Positions 24,666 to 32,860 of a stretch of 49,541 nucleotides of DNA are shown piece after piece. The notes beneath the pieces were generated by a model, which had not been told where the DNA came from, ran no database searches, and saw only the letters and a program-made list of their open reading frames with translations. How positions within the stretch are numbered: the first letter of the stretch is position 1; the number at the start of each line of letters is the position of its first letter. The stretch spans positions 1 through 49,541 of the forward strand of contig CANRWA010000027.1 in the NCBI GenBank assembly GCA_947643415.1, written 5' to 3'. Made by a program: the position numbers and the translations under genes. This stretch comes from an uncultured Clostridia bacterium (lineage in GTDB: Bacteria > Bacillota > Clostridia > Lachnospirales > Lachnospiraceae).

Positions 24666-25743
24666 AGATATGGAGGCTGTGCTGCGTGAAGCAATGAAAC
24701 CTGTTAATGAGCCGGATCCGGAGCTGAATCGTCTGATTTTGGAACGGAGGGTAAGGAAAGATATGAAGAAAAGAAATATTAGAAAAATTGCGGCAGCGGC
24801 AGCGATAGGCATCCTGGTGGCAGCAGGGGGCGTTTCTGCCTATGCTGCCTCACAGAATATTTCGCTCCTGTCCTTGTTTGGAGGAGAGAGCAGTGAGGTA
24901 AAACAGGAAGCAGAACGGCTTCTGGATACGGATGTGAAGCAGAGTCCTGCGAAAGAGCAGTTTGAGCTGGCAGGTTTTAAGGTCCGGGAGGCGATCGCAG
25001 ATAAGAATAAGGTCACTATACAGGTTGAGGTAAAAGCAGCAGATCCGGATCAATATTTGCTGGTGCCAGAGGGGGTCGAAGTTGGGTCATCGGTAGAAAA
25101 TCTGAGGCTGGATGGCTTGAAAGGGAAACAGACTATTGCTGAATATGCAGAAAGCCTTGGGAAGAAGTGTCTGTGTGTCAATGCATTGGTAGATACGGCC
25201 ATACAGTCTACTATGCATGAGACACAGAAGGATGGGACGCTGCTTTTGTATATCTCCTTTGAAAATACAGAGAAAAAACAGAAGCTGGACTATGTCTGTA
25301 ACACATCAGCGTATATTGTGGGAGCTGGGGAGGATGATGTAATAGAAAATAAATTAACCTTCACTTTAACGGACAATACAGATGTGGAGAGTGTAAAATA
25401 TCTTCCCGTCAAAAAAGGAAAGGCTGCTGGTACCGATCTGGTGATCGACGAGGTGACATTTGAGAAGAGCAATCTGGAAATGATATGTAATGTCAGATAT
25501 CATTATGCCGGAAAAAATAAAGACTGGGTAAATACGAAAGACCATGATATATGCTTTTTCTTATTGGATTCAGAAGGGAAGATCATAGAGGCTGGGGACG
25601 GTGGTTCTCAGGAAGATGGCACTGAAGTTACACAGAGATGGGTATATTCACTGAGAGAATTGCCAGAGATCATTACATTTCAGGCGAAAGACGTTATGGA
25701 AAAGAAACTGTATGGAAAGGCAGAAATGAAACTTAGGAACTGA
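24658..25743 (+). CDS. membrane-anchored anti-sigma factor-like protein
   Basis: Product of 361 residues. The GTG at 24658 overlaps the sigma gene end and has GGAGGG upstream. Residues 1-42 are a short cytoplasmic part (ELNRLILERRVRKDMKKRNIRK) that would hold the sigma factor, 43-66 a single membrane helix (IAAAAAIGILVAAGGVSAYAAS), and about 300 residues lie outside, in beta-type sequence (VTIQVEVKAADPDQYLLVPEG, NKLTFTLTDNTDVESV). This resembles DUF4179-type anti-sigma proteins. The outer domain may sense envelope conditions. The topology is clear; the role follows from gene order. Confidence 0.8.
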   Translation: MDKDMEAVLREAMKPVNEPDPELNRLILERRVRKDMKKRNIRKIAAAAAIGILVAAGGVSAYAASQNISLLSLFGGESSEVKQEAERLLDTDVKQSPAKEQFELAGFKVREAIADKNKVTIQVEVKAADPDQYLLVPEGVEVGSSVENLRLDGLKGKQTIAEYAESLGKKCLCVNALVDTAIQSTMHETQKDGTLLLYISFENTEKKQKLDYVCNTSAYIVGAGEDDVIENKLTFTLTDNTDVESVKYLPVKKGKAAGTDLVIDEVTFEKSNLEMICNVRYHYAGKNKDWVNTKDHDICFFLLDSEGKIIEAGDGGSQEDGTEVTQRWVYSLRELPEIITFQAKDVMEKKLYGKAEMKLRN

Positions 25744-25746
25744 TAA

Positions 25747-25797
25747 TAGCCCAACGGCGCTAATTTGAACTCGTTTCAAATTAGCGCCGTTGGGCTA
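25747..25797. repeat. near-perfect palindrome between convergent genes
   Basis: TAGCCCAACGGCGCTAATTT continues to 25770 and is followed, after TC, by its inverse to 25797 with one bulged base: about 24 paired positions. It lies 3 bases after the anti-sigma stop, and the right arm encodes the last residues (LAQRR) and the stop of the glycosyltransferase gene on the other strand. It shares CAACGGCG and AATTTGAAC with the hairpins at 5291 and 23998. Confidence 0.8.
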
Positions 25798-26503
25798 AGA
25801 TATCATCTGCCTGCTTTTCTGTAAGCTTGTCGCAGGAGATCATTTTATCAAGGACAGAGGACATTCTTTTCCGGGCGAGTTCCATGCTGGTATCCGGGGA
25901 ATAGTTTGAGGGCGCATTGGGGATACCTGCCAGCATAATCGCTTCATAGTCAGTAAGTTCTGAAGGGGATTTTCCAAAATAACCCTGTGCTGCGTCATAG
26001 ACCCCATAATAACCGCTGCCGAAATAGATGGTATTGACATAGAGTTCAAACAGCTCTTCTTTACTGCATTCTTTCTCCAGCGCCAGGGCGGCAAAGATCT
26101 CTGCAAACTTTCGTTCTACTTTCTTTTCCTGGGTGAATAATTGGTTTTTGGCGATCTGCTGTGTGATCGTACTTCCGCCCTCGGCAAAGGATAATGTTCG
26201 GATATCAGTCCATACCGCCCTGCCGATTGCCAGTGGGTCGATGCCTGGATGGGAGAAGAAACGCTTGTCCTCGGCAGAGATGACAGCATCGACATAGATG
26301 GAGGGAAGTTCATTGTACGAAGTAAAATGTTCGCTCTCGTGGACTGTGCTTACCATATCTGAAATAGGGGTGTCTTCTATGGCATCCCGGTACATCTGGT
26401 ATCCTTTTATCCCATAAAAACCACCCATTAGAATTAAGAGGATCAATAGAAGCGAAACTATGTGAAGGGTTATTTTTGCGGCAAAACGTAATATTTGTTT
26501 CAT
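25781..26503 (-). CDS. mtgA: monofunctional peptidoglycan glycosyltransferase (GT51)
   Basis: Product of 240 residues; the start at 26503 has GGGAGG upstream at proper distance, unlike an in-frame ATG at 26512. A signal anchor (10-32) is followed by a GT51 domain: ISAEDKRFFSHPG with catalytic E78, GGSTITQQIAKN (109-120), RKFAEIFAALALEKECSKEELFELYVNTIYFGSGYYGV and AGIPNAPSNYSP. It has no transpeptidase domain, so it polymerises lipid II glycan chains only. The C-terminal residues are encoded by the palindrome at 25747. A 53-residue membrane protein gene lies directly upstream in the same operon. Confidence 0.9.
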   Translation of the reverse strand: MKQILRFAAKITLHIVSLLLILLILMGGFYGIKGYQMYRDAIEDTPISDMVSTVHESEHFTSYNELPSIYVDAVISAEDKRFFSHPGIDPLAIGRAVWTDIRTLSFAEGGSTITQQIAKNQLFTQEKKVERKFAEIFAALALEKECSKEELFELYVNTIYFGSGYYGVYDAAQGYFGKSPSELTDYEAIMLAGIPNAPSNYSPDTSMELARKRMSSVLDKMISCDKLTEKQADDILAQRR

Positions 26504-26508
26504 ATAGA

Positions 26509-26670
26509 TCATCCTCCCAAACAGATCAATATCTTTTCCAGTCCTTGAAACAAAATTTCTACTGTAAATATGAGAAGTCCTGTGACCATAAACAGGGCAC
26601 CGAAGATCATGCCACCAATTCCCAGGAAGATATTAAGTATGATTTTTCTGAACCAGGATTTTTTGCTCAT
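26509..26670 (-). CDS. 53-residue membrane protein upstream of the glycosyltransferase
   Basis: The start at 26670 (MSKKSWFRK) follows GGGGAGGGG. The product is a basic N-terminus plus one or two hydrophobic segments (IILNIFLGIGGMIFGALFMVTGLLIFTVEILF). It ends 5 bases before the glycosyltransferase start and is likely co-translated. Not recognised; perhaps a partner of that enzyme. Confidence 0.6.
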   Translation of the reverse strand: MSKKSWFRKIILNIFLGIGGMIFGALFMVTGLLIFTVEILFQGLEKILICLGG

Positions 26671-26865
26671 TTGTATCCCCTCCCCTGATAGAACATCATA
26701 CAGTGCATAGATTACTTTTTTGTGACTTTTCAATAAGAGATTTGTCACTTAGCCCGGCGGCGCCAATGTTTTTGGGGATTATAAAGGAGAGAAACAGGGA
26801 ATTTTGGGAAATGCGCCTATATCTTTATAATGAAAGATTACAAAAGTGCTGGTATGTTCATACAG

Positions 26866-27243
26866 TCATTCCAGCACTTTCATATCTTTGGCATGTTTCT
26901 TGATGGCGCTGAAACTCTCCCGGCTGATGACATGTTCGATCTTGCAGGCATCTTCTTCTGCAATGTCAGCAGGTACTCCCAGTGTTGTAAGGCAGCGGGT
27001 GAGGATATTGTGCCGCTCATAGATCATGTCAGCGATTTCTTTTCCTTCTTCCGTCAGATAGATAAATCCGGCATCTGTAACAGTAATATGGTTTTTCTCA
27101 CGAAGGTGTTTCATTGCCACGCTGACACTGGATTTCTTGAATCCAAGTTCTGTGGCAATATCAACAGAACGCACTACCGGTAATTTTTTACTTAATATCA
27201 GAATTGTTTCCAGATAATTTTCAGCAGATTCATTCGTTTTCAT
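26866..27243 (-). CDS. DtxR-family metal-dependent regulator of the feo genes
   Basis: Product of 125 residues with start at 27243 after GGGAGGG. Residues 1-65 form the winged helix (VRSVDIATELGFKKSSVSVAMKHLREKNHI), and 66-115 the metal-binding dimer domain (YERHNILTRCLTTLGVPADIAEEDACKIEHVIS). The site CKIEH (C100, E103, H104) agrees with the Cys-x-x-Glu-His of iron-type DtxR/IdeR rather than the Glu of MntR. The C-terminal SH3-like domain of DtxR is absent. It is divergent from feoA, so iron-dependent repression of the feo operon is the likely role; two matching inverted-repeat sites support this. Confidence 0.9.
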   Translation of the reverse strand: MKTNESAENYLETILILSKKLPVVRSVDIATELGFKKSSVSVAMKHLREKNHITVTDAGFIYLTEEGKEIADMIYERHNILTRCLTTLGVPADIAEEDACKIEHVISRESFSAIKKHAKDMKVLE

Positions 27244-27339
27244 TTCGCCCTCCCATTTGTGTAGATTTTTCAATAGTATAGCATTTTTTCAGGATAAAGG
27301 CAAATATCTTCTAATTATGCGGGGTGTGGAAAAAAGTTC

Positions 27340-27371
27340 TTGACACCTAATAGATGTTAGCGTATACTAAT
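27340..27371 (+). promoter_or_regulatory. feo promoter and DtxR-type operator 1
   Basis: TTGACA (27340-27345) and TATACT (27363-27368) are 17 bases apart. GTTAGCGTATACTAAT at 27356-27371 contains the inverted repeat TTAG-N6-CTAA and covers the -10, so a bound repressor would block RNA polymerase. Confidence 0.75.
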
Positions 27372-27423
27372 ATATGTAAGATATAAATGACCACTTCACT
27401 GATCAGAGAAAGGATGATGTGTG

Positions 27424-27633
27424 ATGCCTTTGACGATGGCTAAGGTTGGCGAACCAGCAACGATCAAGAAAGTCGGTGGGAAAGAGGATACCAGAAAGTT
27501 TCTGGAGAATCTGGGATTTATAACTGGCGGGGTAGTTACTGTGGTGTCTGAGATCAGCGGTAATCTCATCTTAAATGTCAAAGATTCCCGTGTGGCGCTT
27601 GGAAAAGACATGGCAAAAAAAATCATGATATAA
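27424..27633 (+). CDS. feoA: FeoA family protein (first copy)
   Basis: Product of 69 residues from the ATG at 27424 (a GTG lies three bases earlier). It is an SH3-like FeoA protein: MPLTMAKVGEPATIKKVGGKEDTRKFLENLGFITGG is the typical first part, where the LGF..G motif is the family signature, and the rest (VVTVVSEISGNLILNVKDSRVALGKDMAKKI) gives the closing strands. FeoA is a small cytoplasmic partner of the ferrous iron transporter FeoB. It is first in the operon, followed by a second feoA 81 bases later. Confidence 0.92.
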   Translation: MPLTMAKVGEPATIKKVGGKEDTRKFLENLGFITGGVVTVVSEISGNLILNVKDSRVALGKDMAKKIMI

Positions 27634-27714
27634 CCTTGATTATGACATGATCTTTTTCCGGTGTGCAGGTGTGGCAGATATCGGCTGTATCAGTGAAAGA
27701 AGGAGGAATAGACA

Positions 27715-27933
27715 ATGACATTACGGGAAGCTGCTGTGGGGCAGACAGTGAAAGTTCAGAGACTGACAGAAACCGGCCCAGTGAAACGGCGTATCATGGA
27801 TATGGGAATTACGAAAGGAATTGATGTTTATGTAAGGAAGGTAGCGCCTCTGGGAGATCCCGTGGAGGTAACTGTCCGTGGATATGAATTATCCCTGCGG
27901 AAAGCGGATGCCGCCATGATTGAGGTGGGGTAG
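27715..27933 (+). CDS. feoA: FeoA family protein (second copy)
   Basis: Product of 72 residues with AAGGAGG upstream. The sequence MTLREAAVGQTVKVQRLTETGPVKRRIMDMGITKGIDVYVRKVAPLGDPVEVTVRGYELSLRKADA is a standard FeoA SH3-like fold with MGITKG as the signature. The two FeoA copies differ clearly from each other, so they may have different partners or roles in FeoB function. Between this gene and feoB lies a second operator-like site. Confidence 0.93.
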   Translation: MTLREAAVGQTVKVQRLTETGPVKRRIMDMGITKGIDVYVRKVAPLGDPVEVTVRGYELSLRKADAAMIEVG

Positions 27934-27979
27934 CATAACCTTCTGAAGGTAAAAGGGGAATAAATTTTTTTGGACATAA

Positions 27980-27995
27980 GTTAGCAGAAACTAAT
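27980..27995 (+). promoter_or_regulatory. DtxR-type operator 2 upstream of feoB
   Basis: GTTAGCAGAAACTAAT matches operator 1 at 13 of 16 positions, with the same TTAG-N6-CTAA spacing, 55 bases before the feoB start. It suggests a second regulated promoter inside the operon; TTGGAC just upstream is a weak -35 candidate. Confidence 0.6.
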
Positions 27996-28050
27996 CACAA
28001 AAAGTTAGAACAAATATATGATAGCAATATGAAACTTAATGGAGGAAATT

Positions 28051-30465
28051 ATGTCGATTACAATTGCGCTTGCAGGAAACCCGAACAGCGGTAAGACTAC
28101 CTTGTTCAATGCACTGACTGGTGCCAATCAGTATGTCGGTAACTGGCCGGGTGTTACGGTTGAGAAAAAGGAAGGAAAGTTAAAGAGCGTTTATGCGAAA
28201 AATGAATCTAATGTGACCATCATGGATCTGCCGGGGATCTATTCACTATCTCCTTATACGCTGGAAGAGGTGGTGGCGAGGAATTATCTCATCAATGAGA
28301 GGCCGGATGTGATCCTGAATATCGTAGATGGTACAAACATTGAGAGGAATCTGTATCTCTCCACACAACTGATGGAGCTGGGGATTCCGGTTGTCATGGC
28401 CGTCAATATGCTGGATGTGCTTGAGAAAAATGGAGACAGTATCCATGTGGACCAGCTTAGCCAGAAACTGGGCTGTGAGGTTGTGGAAATTTCAGCACTC
28501 AAAGGAACTGGTATTGACCGTGCCGCGGCAAAAGCGATGATGGCTGCAAAGAAAGCAGATACGGCAGTTGTACATGAGTTTGCTGAGGAAGTGGAACAGG
28601 CAGTACATAATATAGAAGAACGTCTTGGTGGTGAAGTGGAGGAGTCCCAGAGAAGGTTTTATGCCATCAAGCTTCTGGAACGCGATGATAAGATCATGGA
28701 GCAGATGCGGAGTGTACCGGATGCCTCAGCGGAGATTGATGCTTTGGAAAAATCTTTTGATGATGATACTGAGAGTATCATTACCAATGAGAGATATACT
28801 TATATCTCATCAATCATAGATGAGTGTTGTACGAAAGGGAATAAAGATAAATTGACAACATCAGATAAGATTGATAAGATTGTCACAAACCGTTTTCTGG
28901 CACTGCCAATCTTCGCCGTTATCATGTTTGTCGTATATTATATTTCCGTAACCTCTGTGGGAACACTGGTAACGGATTGGACCAATGATGGACTGTTTGG
29001 CGATGGCTGGTATCTGGCAGGAATCGGAAGAGGTGATCTGGATGACGCTGCCGATGCGTGGGCAGAGGAGAAGATCTTTCAGGATGAGAAGATCAAGGCA
29101 GTGATTGATGCTGCCACAGCCGATTCAGGTGTGATCGGGGCAGATGAGATACAGGAAGCTTATAATGATAAAGATTTTGGCGTTTTTGAGGAAGCATTTG
29201 GTTCTTATGGAGAAGATCTGGCAGAGAAAGGTTATGATTTGGAGTCAGTTTTACCATTCGATGAAGAAGGAGAGTGGGATGGCCAGCCGGATGCAGCAGA
29301 TTATGGGATATGGGTTCCCGGTATTCCGGTTGTCGTTGGAAATGCCCTGGAAGCCATTGGCTGTGCAGAGTGGCTCAGCGGGCTTATCAATGATGGTATC
29401 GTCGGTGGTGTAGGGGCTGTACTTGGTTTCGTTCCACAGATGCTGGTGCTCTTTATCTTCCTTGCCTTTCTGGAGGGTTGTGGATACATGGCACGTGTTG
29501 CCTTTATCATGGACCGCATTTTCCGCCGTTTCGGTCTTTCGGGAAAATCCTTTATCCCAATGCTTATTGGATCCGGCTGTGGTGTTCCAGGTGTTATGGC
29601 ATCACGTACCATCGAAAATGACAGGGACCGCAAGATGACTATTATGACTACCACCTTTATTCCCTGTGGTGCCAAGCTGCCTATTATAGCACTTCTTACC
29701 AGTGCCCTGTTCGGAGGAGCAGGCTGGGTTGCCCCCAGTGCCTATTTCCTCGGTATCGCCGCCATCGTGATATCTGGTGTCATATTAAAGAAGACAAAGA
29801 TGTTCGCAGGAGACCCGGCTCCTTTCGTTATGGAACTTCCCACTTATCATCTGCCTACGGCAGGGTCAGTGTTGAGGAGCATGTGGGAGCGCGGCTGGTC
29901 CTTTATCAAGAGGGCAGGTACTGTGATCCTCCTCTCTTCCATCATTATATGGGCAGGCTCTGTCTTTGGTGTGACAGATGGTTCCTTCGGGTTCAATCCG
30001 GATATGGAACTGGAGAACAGTATTCTTGGTTATGTTGGAAGAGGGATTCAGTGGCTCTTCGCACCACTTGGATTTGGTAATATTAAGGCAACGATTGCCA
30101 CGATCATGGGACTGGTGGCAAAGGAAGAAGTGGTTGGTGTATTTGGTGTCCTTGATTTCGAGGGCATGAGCCAATTGGCAGGATATTCTTTCCTTGCCTT
30201 CAACTTGTTGTGTGCACCATGCTTTGCCGCAATGGGTGCGATCCGCCGTGAGATGAATAACGGCAGATGGACTGCATTTGCCATCGCTTACCAGTGTGTA
30301 TTCGCCTATGTAACGGCATTGATTATATACTGGATGGGAATGCTTTTCATGGGAGTATTCAGTATCTGGACTGTGATTGCCTTGCTGCTGATCGCCGGGC
30401 TGCTGTATCTGATCTTCCGCCCGTATAAAGAGAGCAGTACGCTGGTAACAATATTGAACATATAA
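28051..30465 (+). CDS. feoB: ferrous iron transport protein B
   Basis: Product of 804 residues, from the ATG at 28051 with GGAGG upstream. The N-terminal G domain has G1 GNPNSGKT (9-16), the Fe/GTP switch YVGNWPGVTVEK, G3 DLPGIYSLSPY and G4 NMLD. The membrane part follows, with the gate motifs GCGVPGV and GCG and paired Gate domains. Between the first and second membrane helices (about residues 310-425) lies a long acidic insertion (DDAADAWAEEKIF ... YGEDLAEKGYD) that is expected on the outside. FeoB moves Fe2+ into the cell under anaerobic conditions. The operon also carries two FeoA proteins and a Cys-rich membrane peptide. Confidence 0.97.
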   Translation: MSITIALAGNPNSGKTTLFNALTGANQYVGNWPGVTVEKKEGKLKSVYAKNESNVTIMDLPGIYSLSPYTLEEVVARNYLINERPDVILNIVDGTNIERNLYLSTQLMELGIPVVMAVNMLDVLEKNGDSIHVDQLSQKLGCEVVEISALKGTGIDRAAAKAMMAAKKADTAVVHEFAEEVEQAVHNIEERLGGEVEESQRRFYAIKLLERDDKIMEQMRSVPDASAEIDALEKSFDDDTESIITNERYTYISSIIDECCTKGNKDKLTTSDKIDKIVTNRFLALPIFAVIMFVVYYISVTSVGTLVTDWTNDGLFGDGWYLAGIGRGDLDDAADAWAEEKIFQDEKIKAVIDAATADSGVIGADEIQEAYNDKDFGVFEEAFGSYGEDLAEKGYDLESVLPFDEEGEWDGQPDAADYGIWVPGIPVVVGNALEAIGCAEWLSGLINDGIVGGVGAVLGFVPQMLVLFIFLAFLEGCGYMARVAFIMDRIFRRFGLSGKSFIPMLIGSGCGVPGVMASRTIENDRDRKMTIMTTTFIPCGAKLPIIALLTSALFGGAGWVAPSAYFLGIAAIVISGVILKKTKMFAGDPAPFVMELPTYHLPTAGSVLRSMWERGWSFIKRAGTVILLSSIIIWAGSVFGVTDGSFGFNPDMELENSILGYVGRGIQWLFAPLGFGNIKATIATIMGLVAKEEVVGVFGVLDFEGMSQLAGYSFLAFNLLCAPCFAAMGAIRREMNNGRWTAFAIAYQCVFAYVTALIIYWMGMLFMGVFSIWTVIALLLIAGLLYLIFRPYKESSTLVTILNI

Positions 30466-30476
30466 GCCATTTTTGT

Positions 30477-30517
30477 AGACCTGTCTGGTCAGGCGTTATG
30501 CCGGACCGGGCAGGTCT
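30477..30517 (+). other. strong stem-loop after feoB
   Basis: AGACCTG (30477-30483) pairs with CAGGTCT (30511-30517) and the inner TGGTC with GGACC region. It lies between feoB and the Cys-rich gene, has no immediate U-tract, and may stabilise the feoB mRNA or reduce read-through. Confidence 0.6.
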
Positions 30518-30547
30518 GATCCATAAAAAATGAAAGGAGGCCTGTGT

Positions 30548-30691
30548 ATGGAATCTGTATTTGGAACGGTCATTGTAGGAGTGATCCTTCTTGCTGCCGT
30601 AGGAGGTGTTGTGTGGAAAATGATCTCCGACAGAAAAAAAGGAAAAGGGGGCTGCAGCTGCGGCTGTGAGAATTGTAATAAATGTAAGTAA
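30548..30691 (+). CDS. FeoB-associated Cys-rich membrane protein
   Basis: Product of 47 residues from the ATG at 30548, with AAAGGAGG upstream. One membrane helix (FGTVIVGVILLAAVGGVVW) is followed by a basic linker (KMISDRKKGKG) and a cysteine cluster CSCGCENCNKCK. This is the usual FeoB-associated Cys-rich peptide of Clostridia. Its cysteines on the cytoplasmic side probably accept iron emerging from FeoB. It is the last gene of the feo operon. Confidence 0.9.
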   Translation: MESVFGTVIVGVILLAAVGGVVWKMISDRKKGKGGCSCGCENCNKCK

Positions 30692-30744
30692 AAATGTTTT
30701 TTACTTTCTGGACAGGACGTTGCTTTCCATACCCTAGCCAGCTC

Positions 30745-30801
30745 AACGGATCTTGCAAAATGTAATCCGTTCTTGACATTCTCTATGGAATATCGCAAAA
30801 T
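30745..30801 (+). promoter_or_regulatory. hairpin and candidate promoter before trpF
   Basis: AACGGAT (30745-30751) pairs with ATCCGTT (30765-30771), preceded by CTAGCCAGCT, which resembles the dispersed hairpins. TTGACA follows at 30773-30778; a -10 is weak (CAAAAT or AATATA near 30796-30803). Confidence 0.4.
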
Positions 30802-30832
30802 ATAAGCAGTAAAGTGCATGGGGGCTGTCAGA

Positions 30833-31459
30833 ATGAAAAAGATTAAGATCTGTGGGATCACAGACATAAAAGAAACGGAATATCTGAATGAGGCCGGTGT
30901 AGATTACGCCGGCTTTGTGCTGTTTTATCCAAAGAGCAGGAGAAATATTGATCCTGGAAGGGCAAAAGAGATTATGGCACATCTGGATTCCCATATTAAA
31001 GCAGTGGCTGTGGTGGTGGAGCCAGCGGCGGGGCAGTTAAAGGAGATCGAAGACACGGGATTTGATATGGTACAGATCCATGGCAGGATATCAGATGAAT
31101 TACTATCCAGGGTAAGGATTCCTGTACTCAGGGCATTCAATGTCAGTGACCTGTCTGAATTTGAGGAGTATGAAGATAAGGAAAATGTGATAGGGTATGT
31201 TTTTGATGCACAGATACCAGGCAGTGGTAAAGTCTTTGACTGGTCGCTGCTCCAGAGACTGCCAAAGACGGATAAACTGACGTTTCTCGCCGGAGGACTG
31301 GATGCTTTCAATGTAAGAGATGCCCTGGCAGCCACTGAAGTGGATGGTGTGGACACCAGTTCCGGGGTGGAATGGGAGGCGGGGGCAGGAAAAGATCCGG
31401 AGAAAATAAAAAGCTTTGTGGAGGCAGTCAGGGGTTATACATCAGAAAAGAGGTTATAA
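30833..31459 (+). CDS. trpF: phosphoribosylanthranilate isomerase
   Basis: Product of 208 residues with start at 30833 after GGGGG. The TIM-barrel enzyme isomerises N-(5-phosphoribosyl)anthranilate in tryptophan synthesis. Signatures: KICGIT with the catalytic Cys7, YAGFVLFYPKSRRNI, QIHG, the catalytic Asp in FDAQIPGSGKVFDW, AGGLDAFNVRDAL and VDTSSGVEWEAGAGKDPEKI. No other trp gene is present here; it is coupled to a lipase gene by overlap of its TAA with the next ATG. The isolated position is unusual, as trpF is commonly inside a trp operon. Confidence 0.95.
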   Translation: MKKIKICGITDIKETEYLNEAGVDYAGFVLFYPKSRRNIDPGRAKEIMAHLDSHIKAVAVVVEPAAGQLKEIEDTGFDMVQIHGRISDELLSRVRIPVLRAFNVSDLSEFEEYEDKENVIGYVFDAQIPGSGKVFDWSLLQRLPKTDKLTFLAGGLDAFNVRDALAATEVDGVDTSSGVEWEAGAGKDPEKIKSFVEAVRGYTSEKRL

Positions 31460-32811
31460 TGAAATACATAATGAGAATTCTGGAATCAGTTCTTGCCAGC
31501 ATAACAGCGAATATATTTTTATTAGGGTATATGGCACCCACCGACAGTGTGCCATGGCTGGCATTTGTACCCTTATTGCTGATTCTGTATTTTGTGGTAA
31601 ATGTGGTGCCCTGTTATGCCAGTTGGAGGCTTCAGACAGCACGGCTGAGGTGCTGTGCAGATGGCTGTGAACTGCTGGAAGTCTTTCTTATCTCCACAGG
31701 GATCTCAGCCGTCTATAATATATATTGCTGGATCAGCCTGTACCCTTTTGAAAGTCCATGGGTGTGGACAACATGTATAGGCAGCGCCCTGTTCTGTATC
31801 CTGATAGAGGCAGTTATTTTCTGGAATGGAATCATCCGTATCTATCTCACCTCGGTACAGTTGGGAGTCAAATGGCGGGTTATCGGTGCATTGTGCGGCA
31901 TGATCCCCATTGTCCACCTGATTGTACTTGGAATCATGATCAGGATGGTGAGGGGAGAGGTACAGACAGAGAATCACAAGATCCTGTTAGATATAGAACG
32001 TGGACCACAGAGGATATGCCAGACAAAATATCCAATCCTGCTGGTACATGGTGTATTTTTCCGGGATTCAAAACATTTTAATTACTGGGGACGGATCCCT
32101 CATGAGCTGGAAGTGAATGGTGCAGTATTATTTTATGGGAATCATGGTTCAGCGGCTTCTGTGCAGGACAGCGCAGCGGAGCTGGATGCCAGGATACGCC
32201 AGATCGTTACAGATACTGGCTGTGGTAAGGTAAATGTCATCGCCCACTCTAAGGGAGGGCTTGACTGCCGCTATGCCCTGTCGGAACTCGGTACAGATCA
32301 GTATGTGGCAAGCCTTACGACCATAAACACACCACATAGGGGTTGTAAATTTGCAGACTATCTTTTGAAGAAGATACCGGAAGGCCAGCAGAGAGCCATT
32401 GCTGCCACATATAACAAGACCCTGCATAAGATTGGCGAGCCGTCGCCAGACTTTATGGCGGCTGTCAGGGATCTGACAGAGGAGGCTTGTCTGGAGAGAA
32501 ACAAAGTGCTGAAAGAGCGGACAGGAGTATACAGGAAGAGTGTAGGTTCTAAGCTGAACCGCCCTTCCAGTGGAAGGTTTCCTTTGAATTTTTCCTATCG
32601 GTTCGTCAAGAATTTTGATGAGGGCAATGACGGGCTGGTGGGGGTATCTTCTTTTGCCTGGGGTGAGGATTACCAGTTTGTCCAGGCAAAAGGAAAAAGA
32701 GGGATCTCACATGGCGATATGATTGACCTGAACCGTGAGAATTTTGACGGGTTTGATGTGAGGGAATTTTACGTGAAGCTCGTTAGTGGCCTGCGCGAGC
32801 AGGGATTATAG
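31459..32811 (+). CDS. membrane-anchored lipase (alpha/beta hydrolase)
   Basis: Product of 450 residues. Residues 1-165 contain four hydrophobic segments (about 10-27, 34-53, 72-95, 105-122 and 143-162 are candidates), then a soluble lipase domain. Its motifs are YPILLVHGVFF (oxyanion region, H197-G198), the nucleophile elbow IAHSKGG with Ser264 in an AHSxG form, DEGNDGLVGV for the acid and KRGISHGDMID for the catalytic His. It resembles bacterial triacylglycerol lipases of the AHSxG type. The ATG overlaps the trpF stop (TAATG), so translation is coupled. The catalytic domain side and its lipid substrate are not determined by the sequence. Confidence 0.88.
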   Translation: MKYIMRILESVLASITANIFLLGYMAPTDSVPWLAFVPLLLILYFVVNVVPCYASWRLQTARLRCCADGCELLEVFLISTGISAVYNIYCWISLYPFESPWVWTTCIGSALFCILIEAVIFWNGIIRIYLTSVQLGVKWRVIGALCGMIPIVHLIVLGIMIRMVRGEVQTENHKILLDIERGPQRICQTKYPILLVHGVFFRDSKHFNYWGRIPHELEVNGAVLFYGNHGSAASVQDSAAELDARIRQIVTDTGCGKVNVIAHSKGGLDCRYALSELGTDQYVASLTTINTPHRGCKFADYLLKKIPEGQQRAIAATYNKTLHKIGEPSPDFMAAVRDLTEEACLERNKVLKERTGVYRKSVGSKLNRPSSGRFPLNFSYRFVKNFDEGNDGLVGVSSFAWGEDYQFVQAKGKRGISHGDMIDLNRENFDGFDVREFYVKLVSGLREQGL

Positions 32812-32860
32812 AGAATAGAGGCAGCCGCACAGTTGAAAAGTGTGCAATTGGAGGTAAAAT

